Shown: positions 1-8,930 of the stretch, one piece after another
Layout of the letters: every line of letters starts with the position of its first letter
How positions within the stretch are numbered: position 1 is the stretch's first letter
Source: Paenibacillus sp. Soil766
GTDB lineage: Bacteria > Bacillota > Bacilli > Paenibacillales > NBRC-103111
Assembly: GCF_001428105.1 (NCBI RefSeq)
Contig: NZ_LMSJ01000002.1
Location: 3,163 to 67,162, forward strand
Reading direction: 5' to 3'
DNA length: 64,000 nucleotides
Notes under the pieces: generated by a model
The model's input: only the letters and a program-made list of their open reading frames with translations
Databases searched by the model: none
What the model was told of the DNA's origin: nothing
Translations under genes and position numbers: made by a program

Positions 1-7
1 AAGTTTC

Positions 8-43
8 GTATCTAGTTTTCAAGGAATAAACCTTGAAAGATAC
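8..43 (+). other. Inverted repeat upstream of the tRNA array
   Basis: Two nested arms are visible: GTATC (8-12) with GATAC (39-43), and TTTCAAGG (17-24) with CCTTGAAA (31-38), around an AATAAA loop, with four unpaired bases on the left side. The left arm resembles the rRNA-spacer motif that in Bacilli forms processing stalks around 23S rRNA. I infer that an rRNA operon ends just upstream of the window. No rRNA is inside the window. Confidence 0.5.
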
Positions 44-54
44 AATGTTTCTAT

Positions 55-130
55 TCCCTGATAGCTCAGTTGGTAGAGCACTCGACTGTTAATCGAGTTG
101 TCACAGGTTCGAGTCCTGTTCGGGGAGCCA
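55..130 (+). tRNA. tRNA-Asn (GTT)
   Basis: Complete cloverleaf with a 7-bp acceptor stem (TCCCTGA with TCGGGGA), anticodon GTT, a TTCGAGTC T-loop region and an encoded CCA. First gene of the array and first in the trnD-type order. Confidence 0.97.
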
Positions 131-133
131 TAT

Positions 134-225
134 GGAGAGGTGTCCGAGCTGGCCGAAGGAGCACGATTGGAAATCGTGTAGGCGTCACAAGCGTCTCGAG
201 GGTTCGAATCCCTCTCTCTCCGCCA
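134..225 (+). tRNA. tRNA-Ser (GGA)
   Basis: Class II tRNA of 92 nt with a long variable arm, anticodon GGA flanked by an ATTGGAAAT loop, discriminator G and encoded CCA. It lies three bases after tRNA-Asn. Confidence 0.97.
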
Positions 226-241
226 CAAATCTTTTTAGTAA

Positions 242-316
242 GGCCCGTTGGTCAAGTGGTTAAGACACCTCCCTTTCACGGAGGTAACAGGGGTTCGAGT
301 CCCCTACGGGTCACCA
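242..316 (+). tRNA. tRNA-Glu (TTC)
   Basis: Acceptor GGCCCGT pairs with ACGGGTC, the anticodon is TTC in a CTTTCAC loop, and CCA is encoded. 75 nt. Confidence 0.97.
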
Positions 317-329
317 TTTTTTATCCCAT

Positions 330-402
330 GGAGGCTTAGCTCAGCTGGGAGAGCATCTGCCTTACAAGCAGAGGGTCGGCGGTTCGATCCCGTCAGCCTC
401 CA
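330..402 (+). tRNA. tRNA-Val (TAC)
   Basis: Acceptor GGAGGCT pairs with AGCCTCC and the anticodon is TAC in CTTACAA. After discriminator A the genome reads TCA, so the full CCA is not encoded and must be finished by nucleotidyltransferase. Confidence 0.95.
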
Positions 403-458
403 TCACTTTTCCTTATGAAAGACTTGATTTAATAGGAATGGTGACTTATACTTAATGA

Positions 459-535
<77 letters not shown>

Positions 536-547
536 AATAATGAATGT

Positions 548-624
548 GGAGCTGTGGTGTAGTGGCCTAACATGCCTGCCTGTCACGCAGGAGACCGCGG
601 GTTCGAATCCCGTCAGCTCCGCCA
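548..624 (+). tRNA. tRNA-Asp (GTC)
   Basis: Acceptor GGAGCTG pairs with CAGCTCC, the anticodon is GTC in CTGTCAC, discriminator G, CCA encoded. 77 nt. Confidence 0.97.
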
Positions 625-644
625 TTATCACATTCAACTAGTAA

Positions 645-720
<76 letters not shown>

Positions 721-736
721 TTTTTAAATTGAATAA

Positions 737-796
737 GCCGTGAGCAACTGACTTGTAATCAGTAGGTTGGGGGTTCAAGTCCTCTCGACGGCACCA
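737..796 (+). pseudogene. tRNA-Thr (TGT) lacking its D-arm
   Basis: The anticodon arm (ACTGACTTGTAATCAGT, anticodon TGT), variable loop, T-arm and acceptor 3' strand CGACGGC-A-CCA are intact. The 5' side reads GCCGT and then runs directly into GAGCAACTG. Only five acceptor pairs can form, and the D-stem and loop are gone. The gene is 60 nt; a normal copy is 76 nt, so about 16 nt are missing between positions 741 and 742. It occupies the Thr position of the trnD-type order, which shows it derives from a normal gene. It is either a disabled gene or an assembly/sequencing error. Function in bacteria without a D-arm would be exceptional. Confidence 0.8.
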
Positions 797-805
797 TTGC
801 TTTGT

Positions 806-887
806 GGAGGCTTAGTGAAGTGGCTAAACACGGCAGACTGTAAATCTGCTCTCTTCGAGTTCGGTGGTTCGAATCCATCAGCCTCCA
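806..887 (+). tRNA. tRNA-Tyr (GTA)
   Basis: Acceptor GGAGGCT pairs with AGCCTCC, the anticodon is GTA in CTGTAAA, and a long class II variable arm is present. Discriminator A at 887 is followed by TTT, so CCA is not encoded. Confidence 0.96.
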
Positions 888-902
888 TTTTTCACCTTTT
901 GT

Positions 903-976
903 AGGGGCATAGTTTAAGGGTAGAACAAAGGTCTCCAAAACCTTTGGTGTGGGTTCAATTCCTGCTGCCCCTGCCA
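903..976 (+). tRNA. tRNA-Trp (CCA)
   Basis: Acceptor AGGGGCA pairs with TGCCCCT, the anticodon is CCA in CTCCAAA, discriminator G, terminal CCA encoded. 74 nt. Confidence 0.96.
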
Positions 977-1000
977 AAATGCATCAAACTTAATATTGTG

Positions 1001-1075
1001 GCGGTCGTGGCGAAGGGGTTAACGCACCGGTTTGTGGATCCGGCATTCGCGGGTTCAAGTCCCGTCGTCCGCCCA
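1001..1075 (+). tRNA. tRNA-His (GTG)
   Basis: The anticodon is GTG in TTGTGGA. G at 1000 can serve as the His-specific G-1 opposite C73 (1073). The acceptor GCGGTCG with CGTCCGC pairs at six of seven positions, with a T-T mismatch between 1005 and 1068. The complete CCA is not clearly encoded. Otherwise it is a normal cloverleaf. Confidence 0.92.
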
Positions 1076-1095
1076 TTATTACCAAAGCAACATAA

Positions 1096-1167
1096 TGGGG
1101 ATTAGCCAAGCGGTAAGGCAACGGACTTTGACTCCGTCATGCCAAGGTTCAAATCCTTGATCCCCAG
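1096..1167 (+). tRNA. tRNA-Gln (TTG)
   Basis: Acceptor TGGGGAT pairs with ATCCCCA, the anticodon is TTG in CTTTGAC, discriminator G at 1167. CCA is not encoded (TTT follows). Confidence 0.96.
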
Positions 1168-1175
1168 TTTTATAT

Positions 1176-1250
1176 GCGGAAGTGGCTCAGCGGTAGAGCA
1201 TCGCCTTGCCAAGGCGAGGGTCGCGGGTTCGATCCCCGTCTTCCGCTCCA
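1176..1250 (+). tRNA. tRNA-Gly (GCC)
   Basis: Acceptor GCGGAAG pairs with CTTCCGC, the anticodon is GCC in TTGCCAA, discriminator T, CCA encoded. 75 nt. Confidence 0.97.
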
Positions 1251-1260
1251 TTATTACTAA

Positions 1261-1334
1261 GGCGCCATAGCCAAGTGGTAAGGCAGAGCTCTGCAAAAGC
1301 TTTACCCCCAGTTCGAATCTGGGTGGCGCCTCCA
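1261..1334 (+). tRNA. tRNA-Cys (GCA)
   Basis: Acceptor GGCGCCA pairs with TGGCGCC, the anticodon is GCA in CTGCAAA, discriminator T, CCA encoded. 74 nt. Confidence 0.97.
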
Positions 1335-1346
1335 CAACATTTATAA

Positions 1347-1435
1347 GCCGGAGTGGCGGAATCGGCAGACGCACAGGACTTAAAATCCTGCGGTAGGTGA
1401 CTACCGTACCAGTTCAAGTCTGGTCTTCGGCACCA
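1347..1435 (+). tRNA. tRNA-Leu (TAA)
   Basis: Class II tRNA of 89 nt with a long variable arm, anticodon TAA in CTTAAAA, acceptor GCCGGAG with CTTCGGC (one G-T wobble), CCA encoded. Confidence 0.97.
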
Positions 1436-1452
1436 TTGTTTTACAAGTTTAT

Positions 1453-1531
1453 GCCGGCATGGCGGAATGGCAGACGCGCTCGACTCAAAATCGAGTCCGA
1501 AAGGGTGGAGGTTCGAGTCCTCTTGCCGGTA
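1453..1531 (+). tRNA. tRNA-Leu (CAA)
   Basis: Anticodon CAA in CTCAAAA with a long variable arm. Acceptor GCCGGCA pairs with TGCCGGT, giving a G-T first pair. No CCA is encoded. Last gene of the array, followed directly by a terminator. Confidence 0.95.
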
Positions 1532-1545
1532 TAACAAACAAAGAA

Positions 1546-1582
1546 AGCCTATGAAATCTTTTGATTTCATGGGCTTTTTTTC
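1546..1582 (+). terminator. Rho-independent terminator of the tRNA operon
   Basis: A 12-bp stem (1546-1557 with 1564-1575, one G-T pair), a 6-nt loop and a run of T. It sits 14 nt after the last tRNA. Confidence 0.9.
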
Positions 1583-1738
1583 TGTTAACTTTGGGAGCGG
1601 ATGAGTGATAGATTACTTCGAACCAACCAACTTTGTATCTAAAATGCTATGTATATGTGTTTTACAGATAGTAAAATAGGAAGGGAATGCTTACAATGAA
1701 AGTTCATTCCCAAATATGACTTATGAGGCGGGGACCCT

Positions 1739-3511
1739 TTGAATATTGTGAATTCGGTAAGGTTTAAGATTTTTATAGGGTTCGTGCTGGTGGTTGCTCC
1801 CTTGGTCTTGTTCCTGATTTTTAATAATGTGTATTCCATGAATGTGGTACGGGATCAAATTTCTCAAAACTACAATAAACTCCTGCAGCAGTACGTGGAA
1901 GATACGGATAATACGCTCAAAGAGTTCGATAATTATTTGTTTCATCTCTATAGTGATCCAGATGTGATTAATATGAACTTGTACCCCTTGGAGTCAGATG
2001 ATTATGTACTAGCGAAGCAGCGCTTGTTCAATAAGTTAACTCGGCAGCTCGATATATACAATCTGGTCAATACGTTTTTCGTATTTTCGAATACGACGGG
2101 GGATCTGCTTGTGTCAACAAGGGAAAATACGTATTACTATGATCGTGTTCAGACCGTGAAACAATTCATCGTAGAGAATTCGAAAAGCCGTCCTAATGAT
2201 AGCTCAAATGGGAACTGGCTCATTATGAAGGTTGCGAACGGTGATCACTATTTGATAAAGATTAACAAGGATTTGGGTGCAGGGCTATCAGGAGGTATTC
2301 TCATTAAAATGAGCAGCATGGTTGAACCGCTCAGCAAGTGGGACACAGGAGAAGGTGGGGGCACCATTGTGGTATCTCCAGATGGAACTACGTTAACAAA
2401 CACCTATTTTCCATTACTAAGATATAAGAACTTTAGTGATCAAATCGCGCAGAAGACTTCTGGCTTTCAAATTGTCAAAGATAAGGAGCTTGATCAGCAG
2501 TTTTTAATTGTGCGGGAAGGCTCCTCACATGCTGATTTGGAGTTTGAACTTATTATTGCCGAGAAAAATATGCTACAGAATTTGCCGTATTTACAGTTGT
2601 TGATTTATTTTTTACCATTGGGTGGAGCGTTCGTGCTTGGGATTTATTTGTTGTATGTGCAGCGCATCTTATTCAAGCCATTGATGCAATTAATACGTGG
2701 TATGCGGAAAATTGCCCAAGGGGAATTATCAATTAGGTTGCACGAAGGTAGCTCGACGGAATTTGCGTTTCTGATAGCTACTTTTAATAACATGGTGGAT
2801 CAGATTGAGAATCTGAAGATTTCGGTCTATGAGGAGAAGATCCGCGTACAGCAGGCGGAATTTAAGCATTTGCAGGTGCAAATTAATCCTCACTTTTATA
2901 TGAACAGTTTAAATATCATTTATAACCTCGCGGCGCTAAAAGATACGAAATCCGTTCAGAAGATGTCTCTGCATCTGGCCGATTATTTCCGTTTTATTAT
3001 GCGTACGAATCGGACAACGATGACGCTGAAAGATGAGATTGATCATATTCGCAATTATTTGGAGATTCAAGTCATGAGATATCCAGACAATTTGACGTTT
3101 GATATCCAATTACCAGAGACATACAGCCAATACGCTATTCCTCCGCTTATTGTACAGCCATTTGTAGAAAATGCAGTGATCCATGGCTTTACGAAGAAGT
3201 ACGGTACGTATGTCATTCAAGTGAAAGCAGAGCAAGATCCCGAAGCGCCTGAGGAGTTCTTTCTCTTGTCGATTAGTGACAATGGGGATGGTTTTCAAGC
3301 AGAAATGCTGCAGCAATTAAATTCGGCTCAGTATTTGGATCAATCGGGCGATGAGCACCTTGGGATTTGGAATGTACGGCATCGTTTGCAAATGAATTAT
3401 GGAAACAAAGTTGCGCTTAGATTCTTGAATAAGCCGGAGAGAGGGGCCTTGGTTCAAATTAGGCTGCCGCTTCACACTCCCATTGTGGAAGGGACGGAGA
3501 AGGATGTTTAA
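1739..3511 (+). CDS. YesM-type membrane sensor histidine kinase
   Basis: Membrane sensor kinase, partner of the response regulator that overlaps its 3' end. Visible parts: transmembrane segment at about residues 8-30, an extracytoplasmic sensor region of about 250 residues, a second transmembrane segment near 283-305, HAMP, then a His_kinase domain with phospho-acceptor His385 in the NPHF motif and a HATPase_c domain (FVENAVIHG N-box, DNGDGF G-box). The 590-residue length is normal for the YesM family. The start is TTG, preceded by a GAGGCGGGG ribosome-binding site. The downstream permeases and solute-binding protein suggest that it senses the sugar or oligosaccharide imported by that transporter. 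The ligand cannot be read from the sequence. Confidence 0.93.
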   Translation: MNIVNSVRFKIFIGFVLVVAPLVLFLIFNNVYSMNVVRDQISQNYNKLLQQYVEDTDNTLKEFDNYLFHLYSDPDVINMNLYPLESDDYVLAKQRLFNKLTRQLDIYNLVNTFFVFSNTTGDLLVSTRENTYYYDRVQTVKQFIVENSKSRPNDSSNGNWLIMKVANGDHYLIKINKDLGAGLSGGILIKMSSMVEPLSKWDTGEGGGTIVVSPDGTTLTNTYFPLLRYKNFSDQIAQKTSGFQIVKDKELDQQFLIVREGSSHADLEFELIIAEKNMLQNLPYLQLLIYFLPLGGAFVLGIYLLYVQRILFKPLMQLIRGMRKIAQGELSIRLHEGSSTEFAFLIATFNNMVDQIENLKISVYEEKIRVQQAEFKHLQVQINPHFYMNSLNIIYNLAALKDTKSVQKMSLHLADYFRFIMRTNRTTMTLKDEIDHIRNYLEIQVMRYPDNLTFDIQLPETYSQYAIPPLIVQPFVENAVIHGFTKKYGTYVIQVKAEQDPEAPEEFFLLSISDNGDGFQAEMLQQLNSAQYLDQSGDEHLGIWNVRHRLQMNYGNKVALRFLNKPERGALVQIRLPLHTPIVEGTEKDV

Positions 3512-5105
3512 CTTATTAGTTGTGGACGACGAGAAGATCGCGGTGAAAGGTATCACAGTGGGGATCGATTGGGAGGCGTTTCCGATTGGTCAAATTTATG
3601 AAGCACTGGATGTGAGCGAAGCGAAGCAGGTACTATCTCAGAATCGAATCGACATTATGATTTCGGACATTGAAATGCCGGGTAGCAATGGCTTGCAACT
3701 ACAGGAGTGGGTGCGTACGCATTCACCACAAACGGAGACGATTTTCTTAACGGGTCATGCAAATTTCGAATATGCGCAGCAGGCAGTTCGTTTAGGGAGC
3801 TTTGATTATGTCTTGAAGCCAGTGGATCATGATCGGTTGCAAGACATTGTGAAGCTCGCCATTGAGAAGATTAAAGAAGATCAGGAGCAGACTGATTTTC
3901 ATGAAACATATAAGATGTATTACAGTCATTGGGTCAATGAGCTGCCGACATTGGTGGAAAAGTTTTGGCAGGAACTGTTGAGCGGGAAAATACCTGCTAA
4001 TGAGGAGCGGTTGACTCGCAATTTCCAGATGTATGAAATCCCCTTGGACATGACGAGTAGGATCTTGCCCATCTTGATTAGTGTGGAGCACTGGAAAGAA
4101 GATCTGAATGCAAGAGATGAAGAGATTATGGAGTACGCGATTCGGAAAGCTGCTGCAGAAATCATTGTTGTGGAACAGGCTGGTTGCGTAATTCAAGAGA
4201 ATGGCTCATCTTTGGTTCTCTTGTATGTAGCTGAAGGAAGTGAACTATCTCTGCCTGACATCAAAGCGAAGTGTGAGGCTTATATTAGTGCTTGTCACCG
4301 TTATTTCCAGTGCAGCTTGTCTTGCTATGTAGGCGAGGAAACACCTCTAATTAAGCTAACTGCGAGGGTGGCGGATCTGTTTCAGAATGAGCGGAATAAT
4401 GTGACGAAGAGCAATTGTGTATGGATGGATAATGAGACGGATCTGCCTCTTACGAATAAGCCGCAGGTGCCTACCTTTTCCGATTGGATCGTGTTGCTAG
4501 AGTCTGGAAAGAAGGCAGAGCTAGTTGCTCGCATTCAGGAAAATATTGATCGGCTACAGAAGTCAGAAGTGGGCTCTGAAACCGTGGAGGCATTCTATTA
4601 TGGGCTGTTGCATGTGGTGTATCATGTTTTGCACAAAAAAGGATTAGCTGTTCATGAAATGCTCCCTCATCAAGAGTTACAGGACTATAACAGTGCGACG
4701 CGTTCTTTAAATCAACTCAGGAATTGGGCAGTTCGCATCGCTACAGTAAGCTGTGACTATATGAATAGCCATCTGAAAGGCGTCTCAGCAGTTACAGCGA
4801 AGGTATGCCAATACATTGACGAGCATATGGAAGAAGAGCTTAGCAGAGAGGAATTGGCGGCGTCTGTGTATCTCAACCCGGCCTATTTATCACGACTATT
4901 TAAGAAAGAAACGGGGCTTTCCATCTCGGAATATAGTCTGAAGGTTCGGATGGAGAAAGCGATGAAGCTGCTTGCTGAAACCAACGATAAGATCAGCTAT
5001 GTGGCAGAGCAAACGGGTTATTCTCACTTTTCCTTTTTCGCGAAAATGTTCAAGAAGTATTCGGGACTTTCCCCGCAGGAATATCGTAAGAACTTCCAGG
5101 GCTAA
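3504..5105 (+). CDS. YesN-type response regulator, AraC output domain
   Basis: Cognate regulator of the preceding kinase. An N-terminal receiver domain carries the acidic pair in VVDDEK and phospho-acceptor Asp55 in SDIEMPG. A long linker follows, then a C-terminal double helix-turn-helix AraC domain at about residues 430-533. I chose ATG 3504, which overlaps the kinase stop by 8 nt and has GGAG upstream, instead of an in-frame TTG at 3483. It probably activates the adjacent permease and binding-protein genes, as YesN-like regulators usually do. Its operator is not identified. Confidence 0.93.
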   Translation: MFNLLVVDDEKIAVKGITVGIDWEAFPIGQIYEALDVSEAKQVLSQNRIDIMISDIEMPGSNGLQLQEWVRTHSPQTETIFLTGHANFEYAQQAVRLGSFDYVLKPVDHDRLQDIVKLAIEKIKEDQEQTDFHETYKMYYSHWVNELPTLVEKFWQELLSGKIPANEERLTRNFQMYEIPLDMTSRILPILISVEHWKEDLNARDEEIMEYAIRKAAAEIIVVEQAGCVIQENGSSLVLLYVAEGSELSLPDIKAKCEAYISACHRYFQCSLSCYVGEETPLIKLTARVADLFQNERNNVTKSNCVWMDNETDLPLTNKPQVPTFSDWIVLLESGKKAELVARIQENIDRLQKSEVGSETVEAFYYGLLHVVYHVLHKKGLAVHEMLPHQELQDYNSATRSLNQLRNWAVRIATVSCDYMNSHLKGVSAVTAKVCQYIDEHMEEELSREELAASVYLNPAYLSRLFKKETGLSISEYSLKVRMEKAMKLLAETNDKISYVAEQTGYSHFSFFAKMFKKYSGLSPQEYRKNFQG

Positions 5106-5161
5106 TGTGGTTCTGAGGCATGGAATTAGGGGTTCAGAACAACTTAAGATGGCATGGCAAG

Positions 5162-5189
5162 AAGCTGCCCAGGCATGGGGAGCTTTTTT
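5162..5189 (+). terminator. Terminator after the YesMN pair
   Basis: AAGCTGCCC pairs with GGGGAGCTT (one mismatch), followed by TTTTTT. It separates the sensor genes from the transporter genes, so the transporter must have its own promoter in 5190-5350. Confidence 0.7.
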
Positions 5190-5353
5190 GTGCTTTTCAG
5201 AGATTGATGGTAGGGAATTAAGGTTTAGCTGAATGTCACAGAAGTGCTTATTCGGTCACTACGAAGATAGAGATTTATTTCCAAACAATTTACAATGAAC
5301 CTATAAGAGAGAGGACGCAAGTGGATTGAATGGAAAGGGGAGCAAAATAAAAG

Positions 5354-6337
5354 ATGAACGATACGCCAAATACGGCAGCGCAGGCAGCCCCTATACGTAC
5401 GACCAAACGAACTAGGGTACAAACAAGCTTTCTATGGACGGTTCGCAAATATTGGATCTTTTATGTGATGATGGCACCAGCAGCGCTACTGCTCATCATT
5501 AACAACTACATCCCAATGGCGGGTGTTCTGATTGCTTTTAAAAATGTGAATTACACAAAAGGCATTCTGGGAAGTCCATGGGTAGGCTTCGATAATTTCA
5601 AGTATTTGTTCTCGAGTGAGGTGGCGTGGGTCATTACTCGCAATACGATCTCGTATAATCTGGTTTTCATCGTATTGAATTTGGTAATCGCAGTTGCAAT
5701 GGCTGTTATGTTTAATGAGATGCGCAGCAAGTTTCTATCGAAGTTTCATCAAAGCACGATGTTTCTGCCATTCTTTCTTTCTATGGTGTGTGTTGCTTAT
5801 CTGGTATACGCTTTCATTGGTGCCGAGCATGGCTTCGTGAATACAGTGCTCCTGCCTAAATTAGGCATAGAGCCGATTGACTGGTATACAGAGCCGAAAT
5901 ATTGGACGGTTATTCTACCGATTGTGAACACATGGAAAAACCTTGGTTACTATACGGTCATTTATATGGCAGCAATTATAGGGATTGATCATGAGTATTA
6001 TGAAGCGGCACTAATTGATGGAGCGAATAAATGGCAGCAGGTTAAACGCATCACGATTCCGCTGATCATGCCGGTTATGATCACGATGACACTGCTTCAA
6101 GTAGGTAGGATTTTCTATGCGGACTTCGGCCTATTCTTCCAAGTAACCAAAAATGCAGGCGCTTTATTTCCGACCACACAAGTTATTGATACGTATGTGT
6201 ATCAAACGTTCCTCACAATGGGGGATATCGGAATGTCATCAGCAGCAGGCTTGTACCAAGCGGTAGTGGGCTTCCTACTTGTACTAGTTACGAACTTATT
6301 TGTAAGAAAAGTAAGCAAAGAGAATGCACTATTTTAG
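5354..6337 (+). CDS. Sugar ABC transporter permease, LplB type
   Basis: Inner-membrane permease of a binding-protein-dependent carbohydrate importer. The 327 residues hold about six transmembrane segments. The EAA loop that contacts the ATPase is visible as EAALIDGANKW followed by RITIPL near residue 220. The N-terminal motif IINNYIPMAGVLIAFKNVNY is typical of the LplB/YtcP subgroup. RBS AAAGGGGAG lies upstream of ATG 5354. It forms an operon with the next permease and the lipoprotein. No ATPase gene is nearby; such systems usually borrow a shared MsmX/MsmK-type ATPase. Confidence 0.93.
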   Translation: MNDTPNTAAQAAPIRTTKRTRVQTSFLWTVRKYWIFYVMMAPAALLLIINNYIPMAGVLIAFKNVNYTKGILGSPWVGFDNFKYLFSSEVAWVITRNTISYNLVFIVLNLVIAVAMAVMFNEMRSKFLSKFHQSTMFLPFFLSMVCVAYLVYAFIGAEHGFVNTVLLPKLGIEPIDWYTEPKYWTVILPIVNTWKNLGYYTVIYMAAIIGIDHEYYEAALIDGANKWQQVKRITIPLIMPVMITMTLLQVGRIFYADFGLFFQVTKNAGALFPTTQVIDTYVYQTFLTMGDIGMSSAAGLYQAVVGFLLVLVTNLFVRKVSKENALF

Positions 6338-6351
6338 AAGGAGTGGCTGTC

Positions 6352-7296
6352 ATGAGTGAAGCAATTTCAGTACGTAAACAACGGATAGCCAGGAAACGAG
6401 GACCAAATGAATTAACGCCTACAGCGAATTTGTTGGTTAACGTGTTCTTCTGGATTTATACCGCAGCTTGTATAATGCCTTTAGTTTTGGTTATTATCGT
6501 ATCCTTTTCAGATGAAAAGGGAGTTCTCATACATGGCTACAATTTCATACCTGAAGCTTGGAGCTTGGAAGCGTATAAATTTATGTTTAAGGATTGGCAT
6601 CAAATCCTGCGTTCCTTCGGGATCTCAGTATTCCTAGCAACGGTAGGAACAGCGATTAGTTTAGTGATGATGTCACTTTATGCGTATCCGATATCGCGAA
6701 GTGATTTTCCACATAGAAGTTTCTTCTCCTTCTTCATGTTTTTTACCATGCTTTTCAATGGTGGACTCGTTCCATGGTATCTTGTATATACCCAGTTGCT
6801 GGATTTGAAAAATACGATCGCAGCACTTATGCTGCCCTTATTAGTCTCCGCCTTCTTCGTCCTATTGCTTCGGACATTCTTCGCGAATTCGATTCCGATG
6901 CCTTTGATCGAAGCAGCGAAGATTGATGGAGCCGGTGAGGTTCGGATTTTCGGTCAAATTATTATTCCGCTTTCCTTACCTGTATTAGCTTCGGTTGGAT
7001 TGTTTCAGGTGCTGAATTATTGGAATGACTGGTTCCTCAGTCTGGTGTTCATCTCAGGAAGTAAGAACATCAATCTGCAGTTCATGATGTACAAAACGAT
7101 GCTGGATATTCAGTTCTTAACCTCGAATGTGCAGGCGAGTCAAGGTTTATCCCAAGCAGGGGGCATGCTGCAACTACCAACGGAAACAGTCCGTATGGCG
7201 ATGGCTGTACTCGGAATAGGACCGATCGTATTCGCGTATCCATTCTTCCAGAAGTATTTTAAGAAAGGCCTAACGGTTGGTGCAATAAAAGGATAG
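6352..7296 (+). CDS. Sugar ABC transporter permease, YtcP type
   Basis: Second permease of the same importer, 314 residues with about six transmembrane segments. The EAA loop EAAKIDGAGEVRIFGQIIIP is near residue 190. The C-terminus ends in the family's GLTVGAIKG. I chose ATG 6352 because AAGGAG at 6338-6343 is spaced correctly for it; an in-frame GTG at 6343 overlaps that site. It starts 14 nt after the first permease, indicating one transcript. Confidence 0.93.
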   Translation: MSEAISVRKQRIARKRGPNELTPTANLLVNVFFWIYTAACIMPLVLVIIVSFSDEKGVLIHGYNFIPEAWSLEAYKFMFKDWHQILRSFGISVFLATVGTAISLVMMSLYAYPISRSDFPHRSFFSFFMFFTMLFNGGLVPWYLVYTQLLDLKNTIAALMLPLLVSAFFVLLLRTFFANSIPMPLIEAAKIDGAGEVRIFGQIIIPLSLPVLASVGLFQVLNYWNDWFLSLVFISGSKNINLQFMMYKTMLDIQFLTSNVQASQGLSQAGGMLQLPTETVRMAMAVLGIGPIVFAYPFFQKYFKKGLTVGAIKG

Positions 7297-7367
7297 TTAA
7301 CTACGGCTTGTACCAGTGTAGACTGGTTTAGCATATAAGAACTGAGAAAAAGGGAGGCAATCCATCA

Positions 7368-8918
7368 ATGAAAGCTTTGAAAAAAAGCACTTTTGCACTT
7401 CTTACCTTAACGTTTTCGTTATCACTCACCTTGGCGGGCTGTTCGAAGAGCACACCAGAGCCTGCAGCAAGTGCTACAGCAGCGCCAGCAACAAGTACAA
7501 CGCCTGCTGCGACGAAAGCAGCTACAACGGATTTGAAGCCTTATGAAGTGAAACTCGTCTACCCTGGTACACCACAACCAGATCAAGCTAAAGTAGAAGA
7601 CGCTATGAACAAGGTTTTGAAAGAAAAAATCAATGCAACAATTAAATTAATGCCAATCGACTGGGGTCAATGGGATAACAAAACGAACTTAATGATCGCT
7701 TCTCGTGAAGAGTTCGATATCCTTTTCACAGCACAATGGAATGGTCACGCTGTCAATGTGGGTAAAGGTGCGTTGATGCCGCTGAATGATTTACTTGGGC
7801 AACACGGAAAGGGTATTACAGATTCCTTGGATCCAGCGTTCCTGCAAGGTGCTAAAATTAACGGCAAAAACTACGGTGTTCCAACAAATAAAGAACTCGC
7901 AGCTTCCGGTGGTGTTGTATATCGCTCCGATATCGCCAAAGAACTAGGCATTGATATGACGGCTGTGAAGACGATGGCAGATCTGGCTAATGTACTGAAA
8001 ACAGTCAAAGAGAAAAAGCCGGAAATGACAGCTTTCTTCCTTCGCGACGGGGATAACTTGAATGCGCACTATTTGGCACAGTATGACTATCTAGGTGACA
8101 GCACAATTCCAGGTGTGATCATGAAAGATGGCACAGATACAAAAGTTATTCCAAAATGGGATCAACCGCGTTACAAAGAAATTTTGAAATTAACACGTGA
8201 TTTTATGCAAAAAGGATATATCAATAAAGATGCGGCTACGACGCAATTGTCAGGTCAAGATGCTTTGAAATCCGGTAATGTGTTCATGATTACCTCTTCT
8301 TTGAAACCAGGTAAAGATAGTGAACTTGCGAATGCAACGAACTTGGTAGGCAAGCTTGGACAAATCGAGCTGACACCACGTACCATTTCCACTGGTGACA
8401 CAGCGGGTTCCATGTTGGGTATTTCGGTAACTTCCAAGGATCCTGCACGTACGATGATGGTGATTAACCTCTTGCACACGGATAAACAATTGAACAATTT
8501 GATCAACTTTGGTATCGAAGGAACACACTACACGAAAGTGTCTGACAACATTATCAAAGCAACAGATGCAGGCAAAAATTATGCACCAGGTGCTGCATGG
8601 CAGTTCGGGAACCAATTCTTGAACTACTTGTACGACAATGAAGATCCACAGAAATGGGATAAATTTAAAGAGTTCAATAAATCGGGCAAAAAATCACCAG
8701 GTCTAGGCTTCACATTCGACTCTGAGCCTGTTAAAACCCAAGTGGCTGCAGCAGTTAACGTAGGAAAAGAGTTCGATGCAGCGATGGATACAGGTTCTGT
8801 GGATATGGATGCATCCTTGCCGAAATATCAAGATAAGATGAAAGCAGCAGGCATTGATAAAATCATTGCTGAAAAGCAAAAGCAATTGGATGCATTCTTA
8901 GCAGCCTCCAAGAAATAA
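7368..8918 (+). CDS. Extracellular solute-binding lipoprotein
   Basis: Substrate-binding protein of the preceding importer, anchored outside the membrane by a lipid. The signal peptide ends in lipobox LAGC (Cys near residue 25), followed by a low-complexity Ala/Thr/Pro linker and a family 1-type solute-binding fold. 516 residues, RBS AGGGAGG, ATG start. The gene order kinase, regulator, permease, permease, binding protein is the standard arrangement for this transporter class. Oligosaccharide or modified-sugar import is inferred; the specific substrate is unknown. Confidence 0.93.
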   Translation: MKALKKSTFALLTLTFSLSLTLAGCSKSTPEPAASATAAPATSTTPAATKAATTDLKPYEVKLVYPGTPQPDQAKVEDAMNKVLKEKINATIKLMPIDWGQWDNKTNLMIASREEFDILFTAQWNGHAVNVGKGALMPLNDLLGQHGKGITDSLDPAFLQGAKINGKNYGVPTNKELAASGGVVYRSDIAKELGIDMTAVKTMADLANVLKTVKEKKPEMTAFFLRDGDNLNAHYLAQYDYLGDSTIPGVIMKDGTDTKVIPKWDQPRYKEILKLTRDFMQKGYINKDAATTQLSGQDALKSGNVFMITSSLKPGKDSELANATNLVGKLGQIELTPRTISTGDTAGSMLGISVTSKDPARTMMVINLLHTDKQLNNLINFGIEGTHYTKVSDNIIKATDAGKNYAPGAAWQFGNQFLNYLYDNEDPQKWDKFKEFNKSGKKSPGLGFTFDSEPVKTQVAAAVNVGKEFDAAMDTGSVDMDASLPKYQDKMKAAGIDKIIAEKQKQLDAFLAASKK

Positions 8919-8930
8919 GTTGTTGTATGG

